64,000 nt of DNA from Panagrolaimus kolymaensis. Its lineage: Eukaryota > Nematoda > Chromadorea > Rhabditida > Panagrolaimidae. A program made the translations under genes and the position numbers. Below, in pieces: positions 1-13,043 of this stretch (positions within the stretch are counted from its first letter, which is position 1; each line of letters begins with the position of its first letter). Below the pieces are notes generated by a model. It was not told where the DNA came from. It was given only the letters and a program-made list of their open reading frames with translations, and did not search any database. The DNA is taken from the NCBI GenBank assembly GCA_028622995.1, contig JAJQJQ010000006.1:5828001-5892000 (forward strand). Direction: 5' to 3'.

Positions 1-748
1 ACTTCAATTTGAGTCGAAGATTCTTCTTGATCAAACATGGCTTTGAAAACAGGAGAACATTCAATCATAATGGGTTTGATAGCCTAAAATTAAACATATT
101 CTTCCGGATTTATAACCAAAACAACTTACTTCCATTTTATTTTCTTTGCATTTGATTGTAAATTTAGTTGAGGGATCATCTTTCCACATGTCTTTCATTG
201 TTAATGAGAATTCAGGAATATTGATTGCTCGCGAAATTGGTTTGAATGGTACTGGAATCGGAAAATTTGTCGATTTTGTAATAGGTTTTAAAGATGGTTC
301 ACGAATAGAAATAGCATCAACATAAAAGCATAATTTTGTAAAAGGAAGCTTGAAATTGACATCTTAAACAGGCATGTAATAAAGTATACATTATTAAAAA
401 AAGTTCTCACATTGATTTTCAATAGTAGGTTCATCATCTTTGAAATAATAATATTTGATTAAACCAGGATTAGGCGTGATATCAATTGAAAAATAAAGCC
501 GTCCATCATCTTTGTCACATTTGAAAATACCAGTATATTGTGTGCCATTGTGAGGATCATTTGAAATTAATTCTTTGCTATAAAATGGACAATGAGCAGC
601 CATAACTCCATAATCATAACCATTATCAGAATTATCAAAGTTCCATACAAATAATTTGTTTACACGAACAAACTAAAAAAATTATGAAAGATTTGTTGGT
701 GAAATAAAAAAAACCATTTACCTTTGATTCCGCAGAAGCCAATGCCAT
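1..748 (-). CDS. BTB-domain protein, C-terminus outside window
   Basis: Partial gene read from 748 towards base 1 in four exons (748-722, 672-411, 362-130, 83-1) joined by three short GT-AG introns that keep frame. The last visible exon encodes IMIECSPVFKAMFDQEE, which matches the part of BTB/POZ domains where a buried hydrophobic core precedes the SPVFKAMF helix. BTB proteins usually dimerise and often present substrates to CUL3 ubiquitin ligases. The roughly 190 residues before it resemble no family I can name; a diverged MATH-like domain is possible because MATH-BTB genes are expanded in nematodes, but I see no diagnostic motif. The start ATG at 748 is the first in frame. The rest of the BTB domain lies beyond the window edge. 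Confidence 0.72.
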
Positions 749-1915
<1,167 letters not shown>

Positions 1916-3501
1916 ATGTACAAATTTTCATTCCAAAATGTTCCTCCACCATCAACATTTGGTGAAGATTCAGAGTTCACTTTTACTGAAGATGATTCCG
2001 GTACAGATAATGGAAGTAAAAAATCTCAACAATCTCCTGGAGAATCATGTCTAGTTTGTGGAGCTATTACAAGAGGAATGCATTTTCAAGTTGCAACCTG
2101 TCGAGCATGTGCAGCATTTTTCAGGTATGTAGCAAAAAAATAATTTGTTTTTTTGTGACTCATTTTTTTGCATACATGTTTTTGTATTATTGATTTTTTA
2201 TAGACGTTCTGTGAAAGATAAAAAAGTTTATCGATGTCGTAGAGGTGCTCGCGCTTGTGATTTAACTAAACCACGTAAGGCTTTCTTTGTGGTTGGACGT
2301 AATTGGAGGTTGAGTTTTTTTATAGCAAATGGCAAACCAATTTGTCGTTTTTGTCGCTTACAAAAATGTTATGCAGTTGGAATGAGAATTGAACAAAGTC
2401 GAGATGAAGGCATTGCTTCTGCATCAACTTCAAATCCATCCTCTGCCAGTGCGAGTGGAAGCGCCGATAGTCCAGAAGAATATCCAGTTTATGCTCAAGT
2501 TAGCAATGGAAATCGGCTTAATCGAGATGTGGATAAACTTATTATTAGCGTCAAAAATATCCTTAAATCTACTAGCATTCAAACAAATTTTTATGTTCCC
2601 ACTGGAGTTCACACAACTCCATTCCAACAAATTCAATATGCATTTGCACGACTTCGTGAAGAAGTTTGTCCAACAGAACCTTTAAAGATTGCAGATTCAT
2701 ATGATAAAATGGTTTACTTTCCATTTCAAGAGGTAAATTTTCAGGTGTATCTTTCCACAAAAATTATTTAAATTTGTAGCAATACGCCTTAAAAGTTGCC
2801 GAAATGATGATGTCTTGCGACCCATTTGTTAAACTTCCATTCGAAGATAAATGGAAGCTTTACAAACATTCATGGATGCTCATTTATGAACTTGAAAGAA
2901 TGTTTTCAACCATCGAAATGTTTGGACATGATACCTCTGCTAAGCGGTTTCTCGTCACTAAAGAGCTTGCGATTGATTTTGAGCACACAGGATGTTACTC
3001 GAGTGGAATGAATCCTGCAAAATTCGAAGAACTTATGAAATTTTGTTTTCCAATGAAACAAAGAATGGTTGAAATTTTATTAAATCCTATGAAAAATTTA
3101 AGGATTAATCAATTTGAAGTTTGTTATATGATTGGTTTAATGATGTTTAATGTTACAGGTAAGAATCTTTTCGTTTTCTCAAAAAAGCTAGACAAGGATC
3201 TTTAACATTATTGCCATTGAGATTCATAGCAAAAAACCAAAAAAATTTTCCAGATGTTCGCGGTCTTTGCCAAGAAACTACTGACATGGGTGAGCAACTC
3301 ATCGATGCATTCTCTTCCGAACTTCATAATTATTATATTTACGATTTTCATCTCCAAAATTATGCCGCTCGCCACGCTAAATTAGTTCGTCTTATCTCTT
3401 CACTTTCTCAACACGTTCATTCCATGAAAGATCACATGATTATGGCAAAAATCTTTGACATTTTCATCTGCGATTTGTATGAAAGTGAATTATTTGATTG
3501 A
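1916..3501 (+). CDS. Nuclear hormone receptor (nematode supplementary type)
   Basis: Five exons (1916-2124, 2204-2274, 2326-2732, 2780-3158, 3254-3501) give 437 residues with every junction in frame. The DNA-binding domain has both C4 zinc fingers: CLVCGAITRG...TCRACAAFFRR, then a second finger ending PICRFCRLQKCYAVGM. The P-box CRACAAFFR is the form common in the expanded nematode HNF4-derived receptors, so this is a ligand-regulated transcription factor of that group. The C-terminal half is helical and fits a ligand-binding domain ending in an AF-2-like helix, ICDLYESELFD. The N-terminus is acidic and Ser-rich. Splicing at 2275-2325 is needed to restore the finger, since reading through that intron inserts unrelated residues. 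It converges on the nicotinic receptor gene with only 87 bases between stops. No ortholog can be assigned by eye. Confidence 0.93.
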
Positions 3502-3588
3502 ATTAATAATTTGTATTTAACCTCACATTTAAGTTTTTAAAAATTTTCAATAACCTCAAAAAACATAGCCATTTTTCATTTTAAATAT

Positions 3589-5617
3589 TTAATTCATTAA
3601 AAATGGAGCTTTTAATGTTAATGTTACAGTCGTAGTTGTTAAAATTAAAGAAAATAAAATTAGACCTAAACGATCGACAACAATTGCAGCAAATTGCCAC
3701 TCAGCTTTTATGTGATTTTCTTCTACTGTATCATCAGAAGCTTCACGAATCATCTAAAAAAAAGTAAAGAGAAGTGGTCCAGCGAAATAATAAAAAAAGA
3801 GACAAACCTTAACATGTTTGTAAATATTATCCAAAGCTTGAAGCCTATGAATAATAGAACTATCAATTTTTTCATTGCTCATACTATTTTGAAGTTGAAT
3901 CATTAATGATTCATAATTGTCTTTAAAAACTCCGCCAAGTGCATTAACAATGGTGCAAGTACCATCTTCCTAAAAAATAGCTCAAAATTTTCCTCCATTT
4001 TTTGTTGCAATTGTGAGTGTCGTTTTCTTTTAATTTTTTTCCCTTATTTTACCCAATATTACTTTTTTTATACTCAAACTTACATAAGTAAAAGCGGTTT
4101 TAACACTTTTATTTCTATCTTCATTTCTTTTTTCAAATGATTGAATTAAAGTACTCCAAGTATTGGCCCTTCGAGGTTTTTTAATGCAAAGAATAAATGG
4201 AATCCATTCCAGTAGAATGTATCGCATCTAAAAATCTTGTTTAGCTTTTCTATTCTCTTAGCATAGCTTTTTAGTTTGTTACCCAAAATCCCATTCGTTT
4301 ATGATTTTCATGATTTCTAAAATGTACACTTTGAACATAAACTGTGAAAGCAGTGGCTCCAACAGAAACAATAAAACATGATTGAAAAAATATTCCTGTA
4401 AAACCAACACTATTTTTTGTTCAATTATTATAAGCTAAAAGCCAACCAAGTAATGGAACAGCTTCAGAAGTTTTAGGAGTCATTTCACTAACAATTGTTA
4501 GGAATATGCAAATTGCAAGTGAGACAGAAATTTGTAAGCTAACTTTTTCACATGTTTCTGGACTTAAAGTAAATCCAAGCATAACCAAAATCATTGTTAA
4601 ACCACATGGCATAATTAAATTGAAGGCATAATAAAGAGTTCTTCGACGTAAATGAATAAAAAATTTTACATCTGGATATGGTTCAGGGCAACATTCATAA
4701 AATTTTTCAGATCGATTCACCCAATATCCTAGAAGAAAAGTTTGTCGTATGCTTTTTTTTCTTGTTTTCATGGTGAAACTTACGAACAACGGACCATTCA
4801 CCATTTTCCATATATTCGCTGAAATCAAAATCGGATGGTTGAAGATCGATTTGGCGGCCAGAAAATGACCATGATCCAAACTGAAATTTGTCGAGTAAAT
4901 GTTTTTTTGTGGCTCGAAAGTTGTTAAAAGTTTTATTTTTATAAAAAGTTGAAAGATTAGTGTAAAAATGAATAAACTTCCACATTTTTCATTTATTGTG
5001 ATTTCAAATTTTTTAACTTACTTTAAACATACAAATTTGTTCATCAAATGGAAACCACTAAAATCCTTCAATTACAAAAACCCTTTTTTCGAAATGACTT
5101 ACAGTAATATCAAGTTTACAACTAACTTTAAAAATCCCTGGTGGTATCCAATTTACTGTTCCATCGGCATATCCTAATAAGTTGACTTTATAAGCGCTAT
5201 CAAAAACAGCATCCACTGAATTGTATAACAAAACATCGGGAGTCCAAATAGCTCCAGATGGATGTCGAAGATCTGATACATTTTCATATTGTAAAGGATC
5301 CCATCGAAGATTTTCATCTTTCCATGAATATCGCAACCACATATTTACTTCTAATTGCTCTTCCCTTTCTTTCTTTAAACAAATATTATTTTATGGAAAA
5401 AGAGTTTCGAATGAAAAGAAAAAAGTCTAAAACTTACAAGATCAATAATTTGTTGAAGAGTTACTCCAAGGTTTACTACTACGGGTTGAGATGAATCTAT
5501 GACCGGTCGCTCTTCGGGAACATAACCATGCATTAAATCTCTCATTAATCTAATTTCTGGTGGAGACCCATAAACATCAAAAATATTTAAAAATACCAAA
5601 AATAAAACTATAAACAT
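3589..5617 (-). CDS. Nicotinic acetylcholine receptor alpha-type subunit
   Basis: Nine exons (5617-5438, 5372-5103, 5057-5022, 4880-4784, 4728-4447, 4395-4283, 4227-4084, 3969-3808, 3753-3589) encode 482 residues in frame. A signal peptide (MFIVLFLVFLNIFDVYG) leads to the extracellular domain with the Cys-loop CKLDITWFPFDEQIC (13 residues between cysteines) and the vicinal pair in YECCPEPYPDV that defines alpha subunits. M1-M3 follow; M2 begins CEKVSLQISVSLAICIFL with Glu at -1' and Leu at 9', the pattern of cation-selective channels. A short cytoplasmic loop leads to M4 (WQFAAIVVDRLGLILFSLIL). It fits the nematode ACR-16 or DEG-3 groups; I cannot separate them by eye. It acts as a ligand-gated cation channel in neurons or muscle. 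Cys at -2' replaces the usual Gly. Confidence 0.95.
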
Positions 5618-7385
5618 TTTTAATTCCAAATTTAGAAATTAAAATTTTGTTTTCAAAAACCTTGAAAAATTTCACTTTTTAACATATTTATTTTTTATCC
5701 AACCTAGCTTTACTCAAAATAAATAAATAAGAAAAGCTAAAAAAAATGGAATAAAGCCACCGGAAGGGGACACTCAATTTCAATTTTTTCTTCTTCTTCA
5801 CATTTTTTTATTCTCAAGAAGGATAGATAGGATGGAAAGAAAAAAAGAAGAAAGGTTGTGAGGAGGATCGATTTCAAAAGCTTAGAAAACAAGAGACTTT
5901 TCACATTCCTTTTTTTGCGGCAAATTCACTTTAAAAAAAAGGAACCCAAAGAAAAAGTAATGGGTTTGAATGGAGGAACAAAGTTTGGATAACAAAAAAA
6001 TAAAAACAAAGTGAAAAACAAAATTGAATTAAAAAGAGATGGATTCAATAAAAAGTTTTAGATGTGGGCTTAATTTTTTTAGTTCAACGTTATTTGATGA
6101 ACATGTTTTATTACACCTGCCTTTAAATCTTTGGATAAGTTTAACACTTCTGGAGGTAAAAGTCCTTGTTCATGACGTTTTAGTTATGTGAGTCACAAAT
6201 TTTTCTTAATTTTTTGCTGTTATCAGTTAAAGGATTTACTTTTCTAACTTGATGCCCCTATAATTTTTATATTAAAATAATCACTTTGAAATGTATTTAT
6301 CCCGAAAAAAATTTCTTCATATCTTTTTGCTCCATATAAAAGAATCTTTGGGTTTTCATAATTAATTGCATCAAAAAAGTTATGTTTTTGCCATGGTAAC
6401 AATTGGAATTAAATTATTTTTTGCAAATGAAGAACGTTTTCGATTTCTGATTGGATTTTACAACAAGAAGAAAATACACATAGGTAATTTTATTATTTAA
6501 AGAACAAGGAAAATATTTTTTTATTAGAAACTTTTGAATTATAAATAATCTTGTTAGAGTAACCTAAAGGATATTTAATTAAATTTATTGCTTCTTAAAA
6601 TTGCTAATCTACCTCCACCATGCCTACAGGTTATGAAAATGTTCAAACTACGCGTATTTAGGTGGTTAAGAAGTCTTGAAAAAAAGAATATTAAATTAAC
6701 ACAATACTTATGCAATTTGCAGTTACAACATCGATGAACATTATAAAAGTTTTTTAAAAGTGATTAGATTAGAAAAAAAGTTCCACTACTCAAATATTTT
6801 TGGAAGAAATAGCAAATAATTATAGTAACTTTCAGTTTGGATCTGTTAAAATTAATCTTGAAAAATTATTACTTGAAGTCTCGTCGGAAAATATTGTGTT
6901 GGTGATTTTTTGTTTGTTATTTCTAGGATCAAGGTACACCTAATTTTCAGTTTGATAATTGATAGGCTACTAAAATAGCCATTGGGATGAAAATTACTAT
7001 TTGTTGGAAATCTAAACTTTGATGCAGAAATGCATATTTATGTAACAAACAAAAAACAAAGACACCTTTTTTAGACTGCTTTTGTATAAAAAAAAGGTAG
7101 TCTTGTAGGTAATAATTTTCGATTTCATTAAGCATACATCCGTTATCGCACCGTATAAAACAAAATTTAATTTGTAATATTTCTTTCTTTTTTTTCATAA
7201 TTTATAACAAAGTTATTTTAGAAAAAAAGGTTTGCCAAATTTAATTTTCTTTCCAACCTCCACCGACTTCTTTTTTTTATTCTAAAAAACTTTGATGTAA
7301 CGGCTTTATTGTTGCATTATCAAGGATTAAATTTTCATTATTCTTTTAAATTTTTAAACTTTCTTAAACAACTTTTTTTCATAAA
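5618..7385. other. Intergenic with decayed coding-like fragments
   Basis: 1.77 kb between the nicotinic receptor start and the chemoreceptor start. Most is low-complexity AT-rich DNA. On the minus strand two stretches read like protein: about 6410-6252 (contains NYENPKILLYGAKRYEEIFF) and about 6180-6079 (contains HEQGLLPPEVLNLSKDLKAG, then stop). On the plus strand about 6835-6900 reads KINLEKLLLEVSSENIVLV. None has a start, and I could not connect them by splice sites in frame, so I treat them as remnants of one or more dead genes of unknown family. Confidence 0.35.
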
Positions 7386-8576
7386 ATGTCAGGCGAAGAA
7401 GGAGATAGTGACGATTATCAACCATGGGAAGTAGAGAGAAATAAAACCTTTGTTGATATAATTGGAGATATAGCATGGGATGTAAATTATTGGATTGGTA
7501 ATGCCAGCATCGTTATTCATGTTGTAGTTATGTTCTTTTTTCTAATCCATTTTATTAAACGTGATTCAACTATTCATACTCCATATTTCAATATGTTATT
7601 TTGTTGCTCATTTTTTGAATTGATTCGTCTATTGAGTTGGTCCGCAATGCTAATACATGGATGGTGGGATTGGGGTAGTACATATCAGGAAGTTGCTGGA
7701 AGAACTGAATGGTATAGTGTCTTATATACTGGATGTTGGAACACAGCATTGGCATTGAATAGATTTACAGCTATTATGTTTCCATTAAAATATGATAAAG
7801 TAAGAATTCTTTTTTAGGAAGCAAATTAAAGTTTTTATGGTCTTTAAAAAACACATACTTTCCATTCTACCAAAACCAAAGGCTTAAAAATACATTTTTA
7901 GAAATACTAAATTAATTTTTGACAATTCAAGAACTTTTAGATTTGGAGCGGTAAAATATTTTACATTATTTTACTTGCATTAATTCTTTATCCATTTGCT
8001 GTGGATTGGCCAACAATATCTCAGTTCACTTTATGTTGGTATGCATATATGGCAGAAGATTGTAAAGATTTTGGATGGCATTATCAATTTGTTCAAGCTT
8101 GTTCAAATACTACCCATGCCATACTTTCCTTGAGTATTGCAGTGGTAACGATGCTTGGAAATCGACAGTTTCAAATTGTTAAAGCAAATAATATTGAACG
8201 TCGTTTATTTTACCAGTCGCTTTATAGTTCAATTTTATGGACATGTCAAACAGTTGTTTTTTCTTTAGCAATTATAAGTTTTGTTGGTGATGAAAGTGCT
8301 CGAACTAACCCAATCGTAACTATTTTGCTTCAGTTTGGATATATCGTTCTTGGATTTCATCATTATTCCACGATATTAATGTTATTTTATCTTTGGTGAG
8401 TAACAAAAGTTTTATCAAATCGAAAAAATGAATGGAGTCAAACAAAACTTTTTAGCGCCCCATTTCGAAAGAAGTTCTTACAATTTTATTTTCCATGTTG
8501 GAACAAGCCGAAAGTATTTGTTGTACAATCAAATACAAGTCATCGTTCAATTCTAAGCAACAATATGATGCGTTAA
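7386..8576 (+). CDS. Serpentine chemoreceptor-like GPCR
   Basis: Three exons (7386-7799, 7941-8395, 8456-8576) give 329 residues. The product has seven hydrophobic segments, a motif after the third segment of ALNRFTAIMFPLKYDKIW, and a C-terminal tail beginning CAPFRKKF. These features are typical of the nematode SR chemoreceptor superfamilies; the layout looks closest to the Srg superfamily (Srg/Srv/Srx type), but the subfamily is uncertain. It would act in the membrane of sensory neurons. The N-terminus is acidic with a potential glycosylation site (NKT) and no signal peptide. The last exon and following 3' region are duplicated in decayed form near 16.1-16.3 kb, next to the intact relative of the armadillo gene whose broken end follows this receptor. 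Confidence 0.85.
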
Positions 8577-8812
8577 TTCCATTAAAAAATTACTTGTTAA
8601 CTACCTAATTTAGTATGTGTGAAAAATAATTTTTTGTATATGTGCCTAACAAAAAGCAATTAACTATACAAACATTTTTTCAACAAAACGATTTTATAAA
8701 AAAATAAAACAACATATTTGCTCAAAGAATAAAATAAAGCACAAAAATTCAAACAAAACAAATAAATTTTATAAAGCATAGTGTAAAACAATCATGAAGC
8801 ACCTCGTAATTA

Positions 8813-9012
8813 TTATTCATCATCATCATCGGCGAAATAATTTTCAATAAGCTCACTGCTTAATCCACTAACCAAATTATTTCTGCTATCTTGTAAATCC
8901 GAAATCACATCGTATGCATCATTGTTCTTAATTTTTTCAATAACTTCTTCTTGACGATTTCCAGATCTTTCAATAAAATTTTTAAGAGCGCTGAGGCCTT
9001 TCAAAACGATAA
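8813..9012 (-). pseudogene. Truncated copy of armadillo-repeat gene (3' end only)
   Basis: The minus strand encodes about 65 residues ending in an acidic tail (ADDDDE) that align along their full length with the C-terminus of the gene at 16509-18144: SALKNFIERSGNRQEEVIE here against SALKNLIERSGNRQQEVIE there. Similarity stops abruptly at about 9012, exactly where the 1.23 kb repeat begins, so everything upstream of this exon piece is missing. It lies tail-to-tail with the chemoreceptor, as the paralog does with a chemoreceptor remnant. Confidence 0.85.
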
Positions 9013-10240
9013 ACGTGATTCACTAACGTCTTCTTCCTCTATGTTTGATGCATACATTGGTATGTCTGGAAATTGTTTTTTTCGCAGCCATTTCTGAAAT
9101 GTCTTGTATTTGCATGAAATTATTTCAAGAAAAATAATTAAAAACAAGAAAAAATAAGATCTGCTGAAGGGGCAAAAAAAATATGTTTCATAATTAGAAC
9201 TTCTAAAATCGTTCAACACTCAACAGAGTGTTTTTGGTTTATTTTTTGTAGTGAAAACATGCATCAAATATGTTAAAACATTAAAAAGAATTTGTACAAT
9301 TAATTATTATGATAAACCAGAAATTTAAATAAGCCAAAAAAAATCAAAAATTTTGTGATGTGTTGAGAAAGGTCGGGCCGGGCTGGTTGAGATTTTGAGA
9401 TGAGATGAGATGAGGTGAGTCCAGGATTCGAACCCAGCGAAAATTCTACAACGTCTTGCAAAAATTCCACTGCGCCAGAAAACCGGATAATAGCTTACTT
9501 CTTTTTTGGACTATATGAAAGTGAACTTTTTGATGAATTTTGAATTAAATTTTCAATATTTTTTGGGCAATTTTGAAAGTTAATGAAATAGTGGAGTATC
9601 TAAATCATTTATTATATATTTTTAAATATGTTTTTCAATCCATTTTCTTCCAAATTACTTATCCAATGAAGTTAGAAATATTTAAAGTTTAATGTTTTTC
9701 ATCACTTAAAAAAACCTTTTTTAAGGTTAAAGCCTTGGCAAAAATCAATAAAATCCAAAATTAATTTTTCTGTTTTAAAAATCTTGTAGTTTATCTATTT
9801 TACTAAATATGCGAACTCCACTTTTTTTTTTAATCATTGAGCTCATCAACAAGATATTTGGGTTTTAAATAAATGAATAACATTAAAAAATTTGATGAAT
9901 CACGTTTTGAGTTACGGTGTTCAATAAAGCATATGGATATTTTTATCCAAATATTTATTATATGATTTTTAAAGATTATTCCCAACATGGTTTTGAATCG
10001 CATACCAATTATGACCTTCAACCAACATCCATAATTTATTAATGGACCTCCTCCTCTATCTATGTAAACGATCACTTCGAGGTGAACGTAACTATAAATT
10101 CCTTCCAAATCGGCATGATAGGATCCGTTTTGAAAAATATTTTTGAAAATGGGGGTGTAAAAATGCATAAAAATTGAGAAAAATAAAGTACTTTTCCCCT
10201 GGAATTTTTTTTCTTATTCAAATCGTTTTAAATTCGATTA
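9013..10240. repeat. 1.23 kb direct repeat, copy A
   Basis: Nearly base-for-base identical with 11478-12713. Both start AAACGTGATTCACTAACGTC and end AAATTCGATTA. The visible differences are a substitution in a T-run and one fewer GAGAT unit in the (GAGAT)n tract near 9395-9412. It includes a 112-codon open frame on the minus strand (9830-10168) that is identical in both copies and a tRNA-like segment (9414-9484). No terminal inverted repeats or target duplications are visible, so it looks like a segmental copy rather than a single transposon. Confidence 0.9.
9414..9484 (-). repeat. tRNA-like sequence with A and B boxes (copy A)
   Basis: On the reverse strand an A-box-like TGGCGCAGTGG is followed about 42 bases later by a perfect B-box core GGTTCGAATCC, the spacing found in tRNAs. 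The anticodon and acceptor regions do not form proper stems, so it is not a functional tRNA. It is best read as a decayed tRNA or the head of a tRNA-derived SINE. It is repeated with copy B at 11887-11957. Confidence 0.6.
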
Positions 10241-11477
10241 AGGTACCTCAATGCTTGCTTGATGCATCAGTTAAATAAATAATTTTTGGTTGAAGGTCTT
10301 GATTGTTATGCGATTCAAAATCCTCTTGGCAATAATTCTTATAAATTATAAGAAAAATATTGGGATAAAAAAATCCATATGCTTTATTGAACTCAGTAAT
10401 TCAAAAAGAGATTCACTAATGTCGCGCCTCAAAGCTTGATACATGTGTTCGGTAGTTCAGGAAATCAAAATTTTTGAATTGCGACTATTTTTTTCTTTTC
10501 CACATATTTTTTATTTATTTTTTTAACCATGAAAATGTATGTCGTTTTTAACTCACTCCCTCAATTAAAGAGATATGAAATTTCAAAATGAACGTGTTAA
10601 TCGTGTCCTATTTTTCATGTTCAAAGCCACATAGCTCGATCAGAGCCTTTTCTTTCACTAAGCAATAATGGATCGATTATTGTAGGTTTTTATGTGATTT
10701 ATCACATTTGATAAACAAAATTTTTTTTAAGTTTCCTTACTTTGGTGTTTGGAATTATTTTACCTTTATCAAAGCATTGTTTGCTTTAAGTGTAAAAACA
10801 TTAATTTTAATTATCTTGTAAATCGGCACCATAGGATCCGTTTGGAAAAATATCATTGAAAATGCATGTAAGAATGCATAATAAACGAGAAAAATAAAGC
10901 ACTTTTCCTCTGCAATTTTTTTTGTAATTCAAATCATTTTAAATTAAATTAAGTATATCAATGCTTGATGCTTGTGTGTTGATAATAAACTTAAAAAAAA
11001 TCATTAAAAATCATTATTGTTAAAGAAAAAATCGAAAAAAATCAAAAACCGACTCATTTTTATGTGCTGAATCTAAAAAACACCACCACAGCCGGCAGGC
11101 AAACTTTTCCTTCAACAAAAATAGTTACGTTCACCTCAAAGTGATCGTGTTCTTCGAGTCCATTAATAAAAAATGGATCACAGTTGAGGTGCTTCCCGTG
11201 CATGCGATTCAAAATCCCGTTGGGATTAATTTTAATATATTTAATAAAAAATATTTGGATCAAAAAATCCATATGTCCAATTCAAGCCCAAATTAAAAAC
11301 GAGATTCAGCAATAAAATAAGCTATGCTTGCTTGATGGATGTGTTCATAATAAATATTATTTAGGTTGAAGGTCTTAATTGGTATGCGATTTAAAACCCC
11401 GTTGGGATTAATTTTAATATATTTAATTAAAAATATTTGGATCAAAAAATTAATATGTCCAATTCAAGACATAATTC
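10241..11477. repeat. Mosaic of diverged repeat fragments between the two copies
   Basis: This segment contains older copies of pieces of the flanking repeat in both orientations. About 10290-10425, 11190-11315 and 11362-11490 resemble each other and the reverse complement of 9898-10030; 10801-10975 resembles 10085-10250 in direct orientation. About 10461-10575 is a copy of the sequence just upstream of the glucuronosyltransferase fragment (12932-13046). Some copies read as protein (for example plus-strand 11127-11290), suggesting the repeat contains an old coding exon. No intact gene. Confidence 0.65.
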
Positions 11478-12713
11478 AAAACGTGATTCACTAACGTCTT
11501 CTTCCTCTATGTTTGATGCATACATTGGTATGTCTGGAAATTGTTTTTTTCGCAGCCATTTCTGAAATGTCTTGTATTTGCATGAAATTATTTCAAGAAA
11601 AATAATTAAAAACAAGAAAAAATAAGATCTGCTGAAGGGGCAAAAAAAATATGTTTCATAATTAGAACTTCTAAAATCGTTCAACACTCAACAGAGTGTT
11701 TTTGGTTTATTTTTTGTAGTGAAAACATGCATCAAATATGTTAAAACATTAAAAAGAATTTGTACAATTAATTATTATGATAAACCAGAAATTTAAATAA
11801 GCCAAAAAAAATCAAAAATTTTGTGATGTGTTGAGAAAGGTCGGGCCGGGCTGGTTGAGTTTTTGAGATGAGATGAGATGAGATGAGGTGAGTCCAGGAT
11901 TCGAACCCAGCGAAAATTCTACAACGTCTTGCAAAAATTCCACTGCGCCAGAAAACCGGATAATAGCTTACTTCTTTTTTGGACTATATGAAAGTGAACT
12001 TTTTGATGAATTTTGAATTAAATTTTCAATATTTTTTGGGCAATTTTGAAAGTTAATGAAATAGTGGAGTATCTAAATCATTTATTATATATTTTTAAAT
12101 ATGTTTTTCAATCCATTTTCTTCCAAATTACTTATCCAATGAAGTTAGAAATATTTAAAGTTTAATGTTTTTCATCACTTAAAAAAACCTTTTTTAAGGT
12201 TAAAGCCTTGGCAAAAATCAATAAAATCCAAAATTAATTTTTCTGTTTTAAAAATCTTGTAGTTTATCTATTTTACTAAATATGCGAACTCCACTTTTTT
12301 TTTTAATCATTGAGCTCATCAACAAGATATTTGGGTTTTAAATAAATGAATAACATTAAAAAATTTGATGAATCACGTTTTGAGTTACGGTGTTCAATAA
12401 AGCATATGGATATTTTTATCCAAATATTTATTATATGATTTTTAAAGATTATTCCCAACATGGTTTTGAATCGCATACCAATTATGACCTTCAACCAACA
12501 TCCATAATTTATTAATGGACCTCCTCCTCTATCTATGTAAACGATCACTTCGAGGTGAACGTAACTATAAATTCCTTCCAAATCGGCATGATAGGATCCG
12601 TTTTGAAAAATATTTTTGAAAATGGGGGTGTAAAAATGCATAAAAATTGAGAAAAATAAAGTACTTTTCCCCTGGAATTTTTTTTCTTATTCAAATCGTT
12701 TTAAATTCGATTA
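11478..12713. repeat. 1.23 kb direct repeat, copy B
   Basis: Second copy of 9013-10240 in the same orientation, about 2.47 kb downstream, with near identity throughout and one extra GAGAT unit near 11866-11886. The minus-strand open frame at 12303-12641 has the same translation as its counterpart. The near identity implies recent duplication or gene conversion. Confidence 0.9.
11887..11957 (-). repeat. tRNA-like sequence with A and B boxes (copy B)
   Basis: Identical copy of 9414-9484, carried inside repeat copy B. Same A-box and B-box with tRNA spacing and no cloverleaf in the middle. Confidence 0.6.
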
Positions 12714-13043
12714 GGACATTAAAATGATTGTTTTTGATTTGTTTGCAGCCATTTTTGATATGTCTTTTATTTGCTTTAATTTTTTTGAAAAAAAGCAAAG
12801 AAAAAGAATATAAAATAAGATCTGCTGAAGGGGAAAAAATTATTTGTTTCCTGATTAAAACTTCTAACTCAAACCGTGATTAAGCATTGACTTACACACT
12901 ATGTTTGATGCATACATTGGTATGTCTGGAACTCAAAATTTTTGAATTGCGGCTTTTTTTTTTCTTTTCCACATATTTTTTTTTTATTTTTTTAACCATG
13001 ATAATGTATGTCATTTTTAACTCGATGCCTCATTTAAAGAGAT
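12714..13043. repeat. Third, diverged copy of part of the repeat
   Basis: About 12743-12935 resembles the first 200 bases of copies A and B (shared GCAGCCATTT, AAGATCTGCTGAAGGGG and ATGCATACATTGGTATGTC) with many substitutions. About 12932-13043 is similar to 10461-10575 and leads directly into the glucuronosyltransferase fragment. Confidence 0.7.

Noticed and set aside
2389..2760. Alternative-frame ORFs over the nuclear receptor exon 3
   Set aside because: They overlap the ligand-binding region in other frames and show no homology.
9830..10168. 112-codon frame, identical at 12303-12641, as a real gene
   Set aside because: It lies inside a duplicated repeat, has no family match, and its identity in both copies is explained by recent duplication of the DNA. 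The other strand gives a better reading in a diverged copy.
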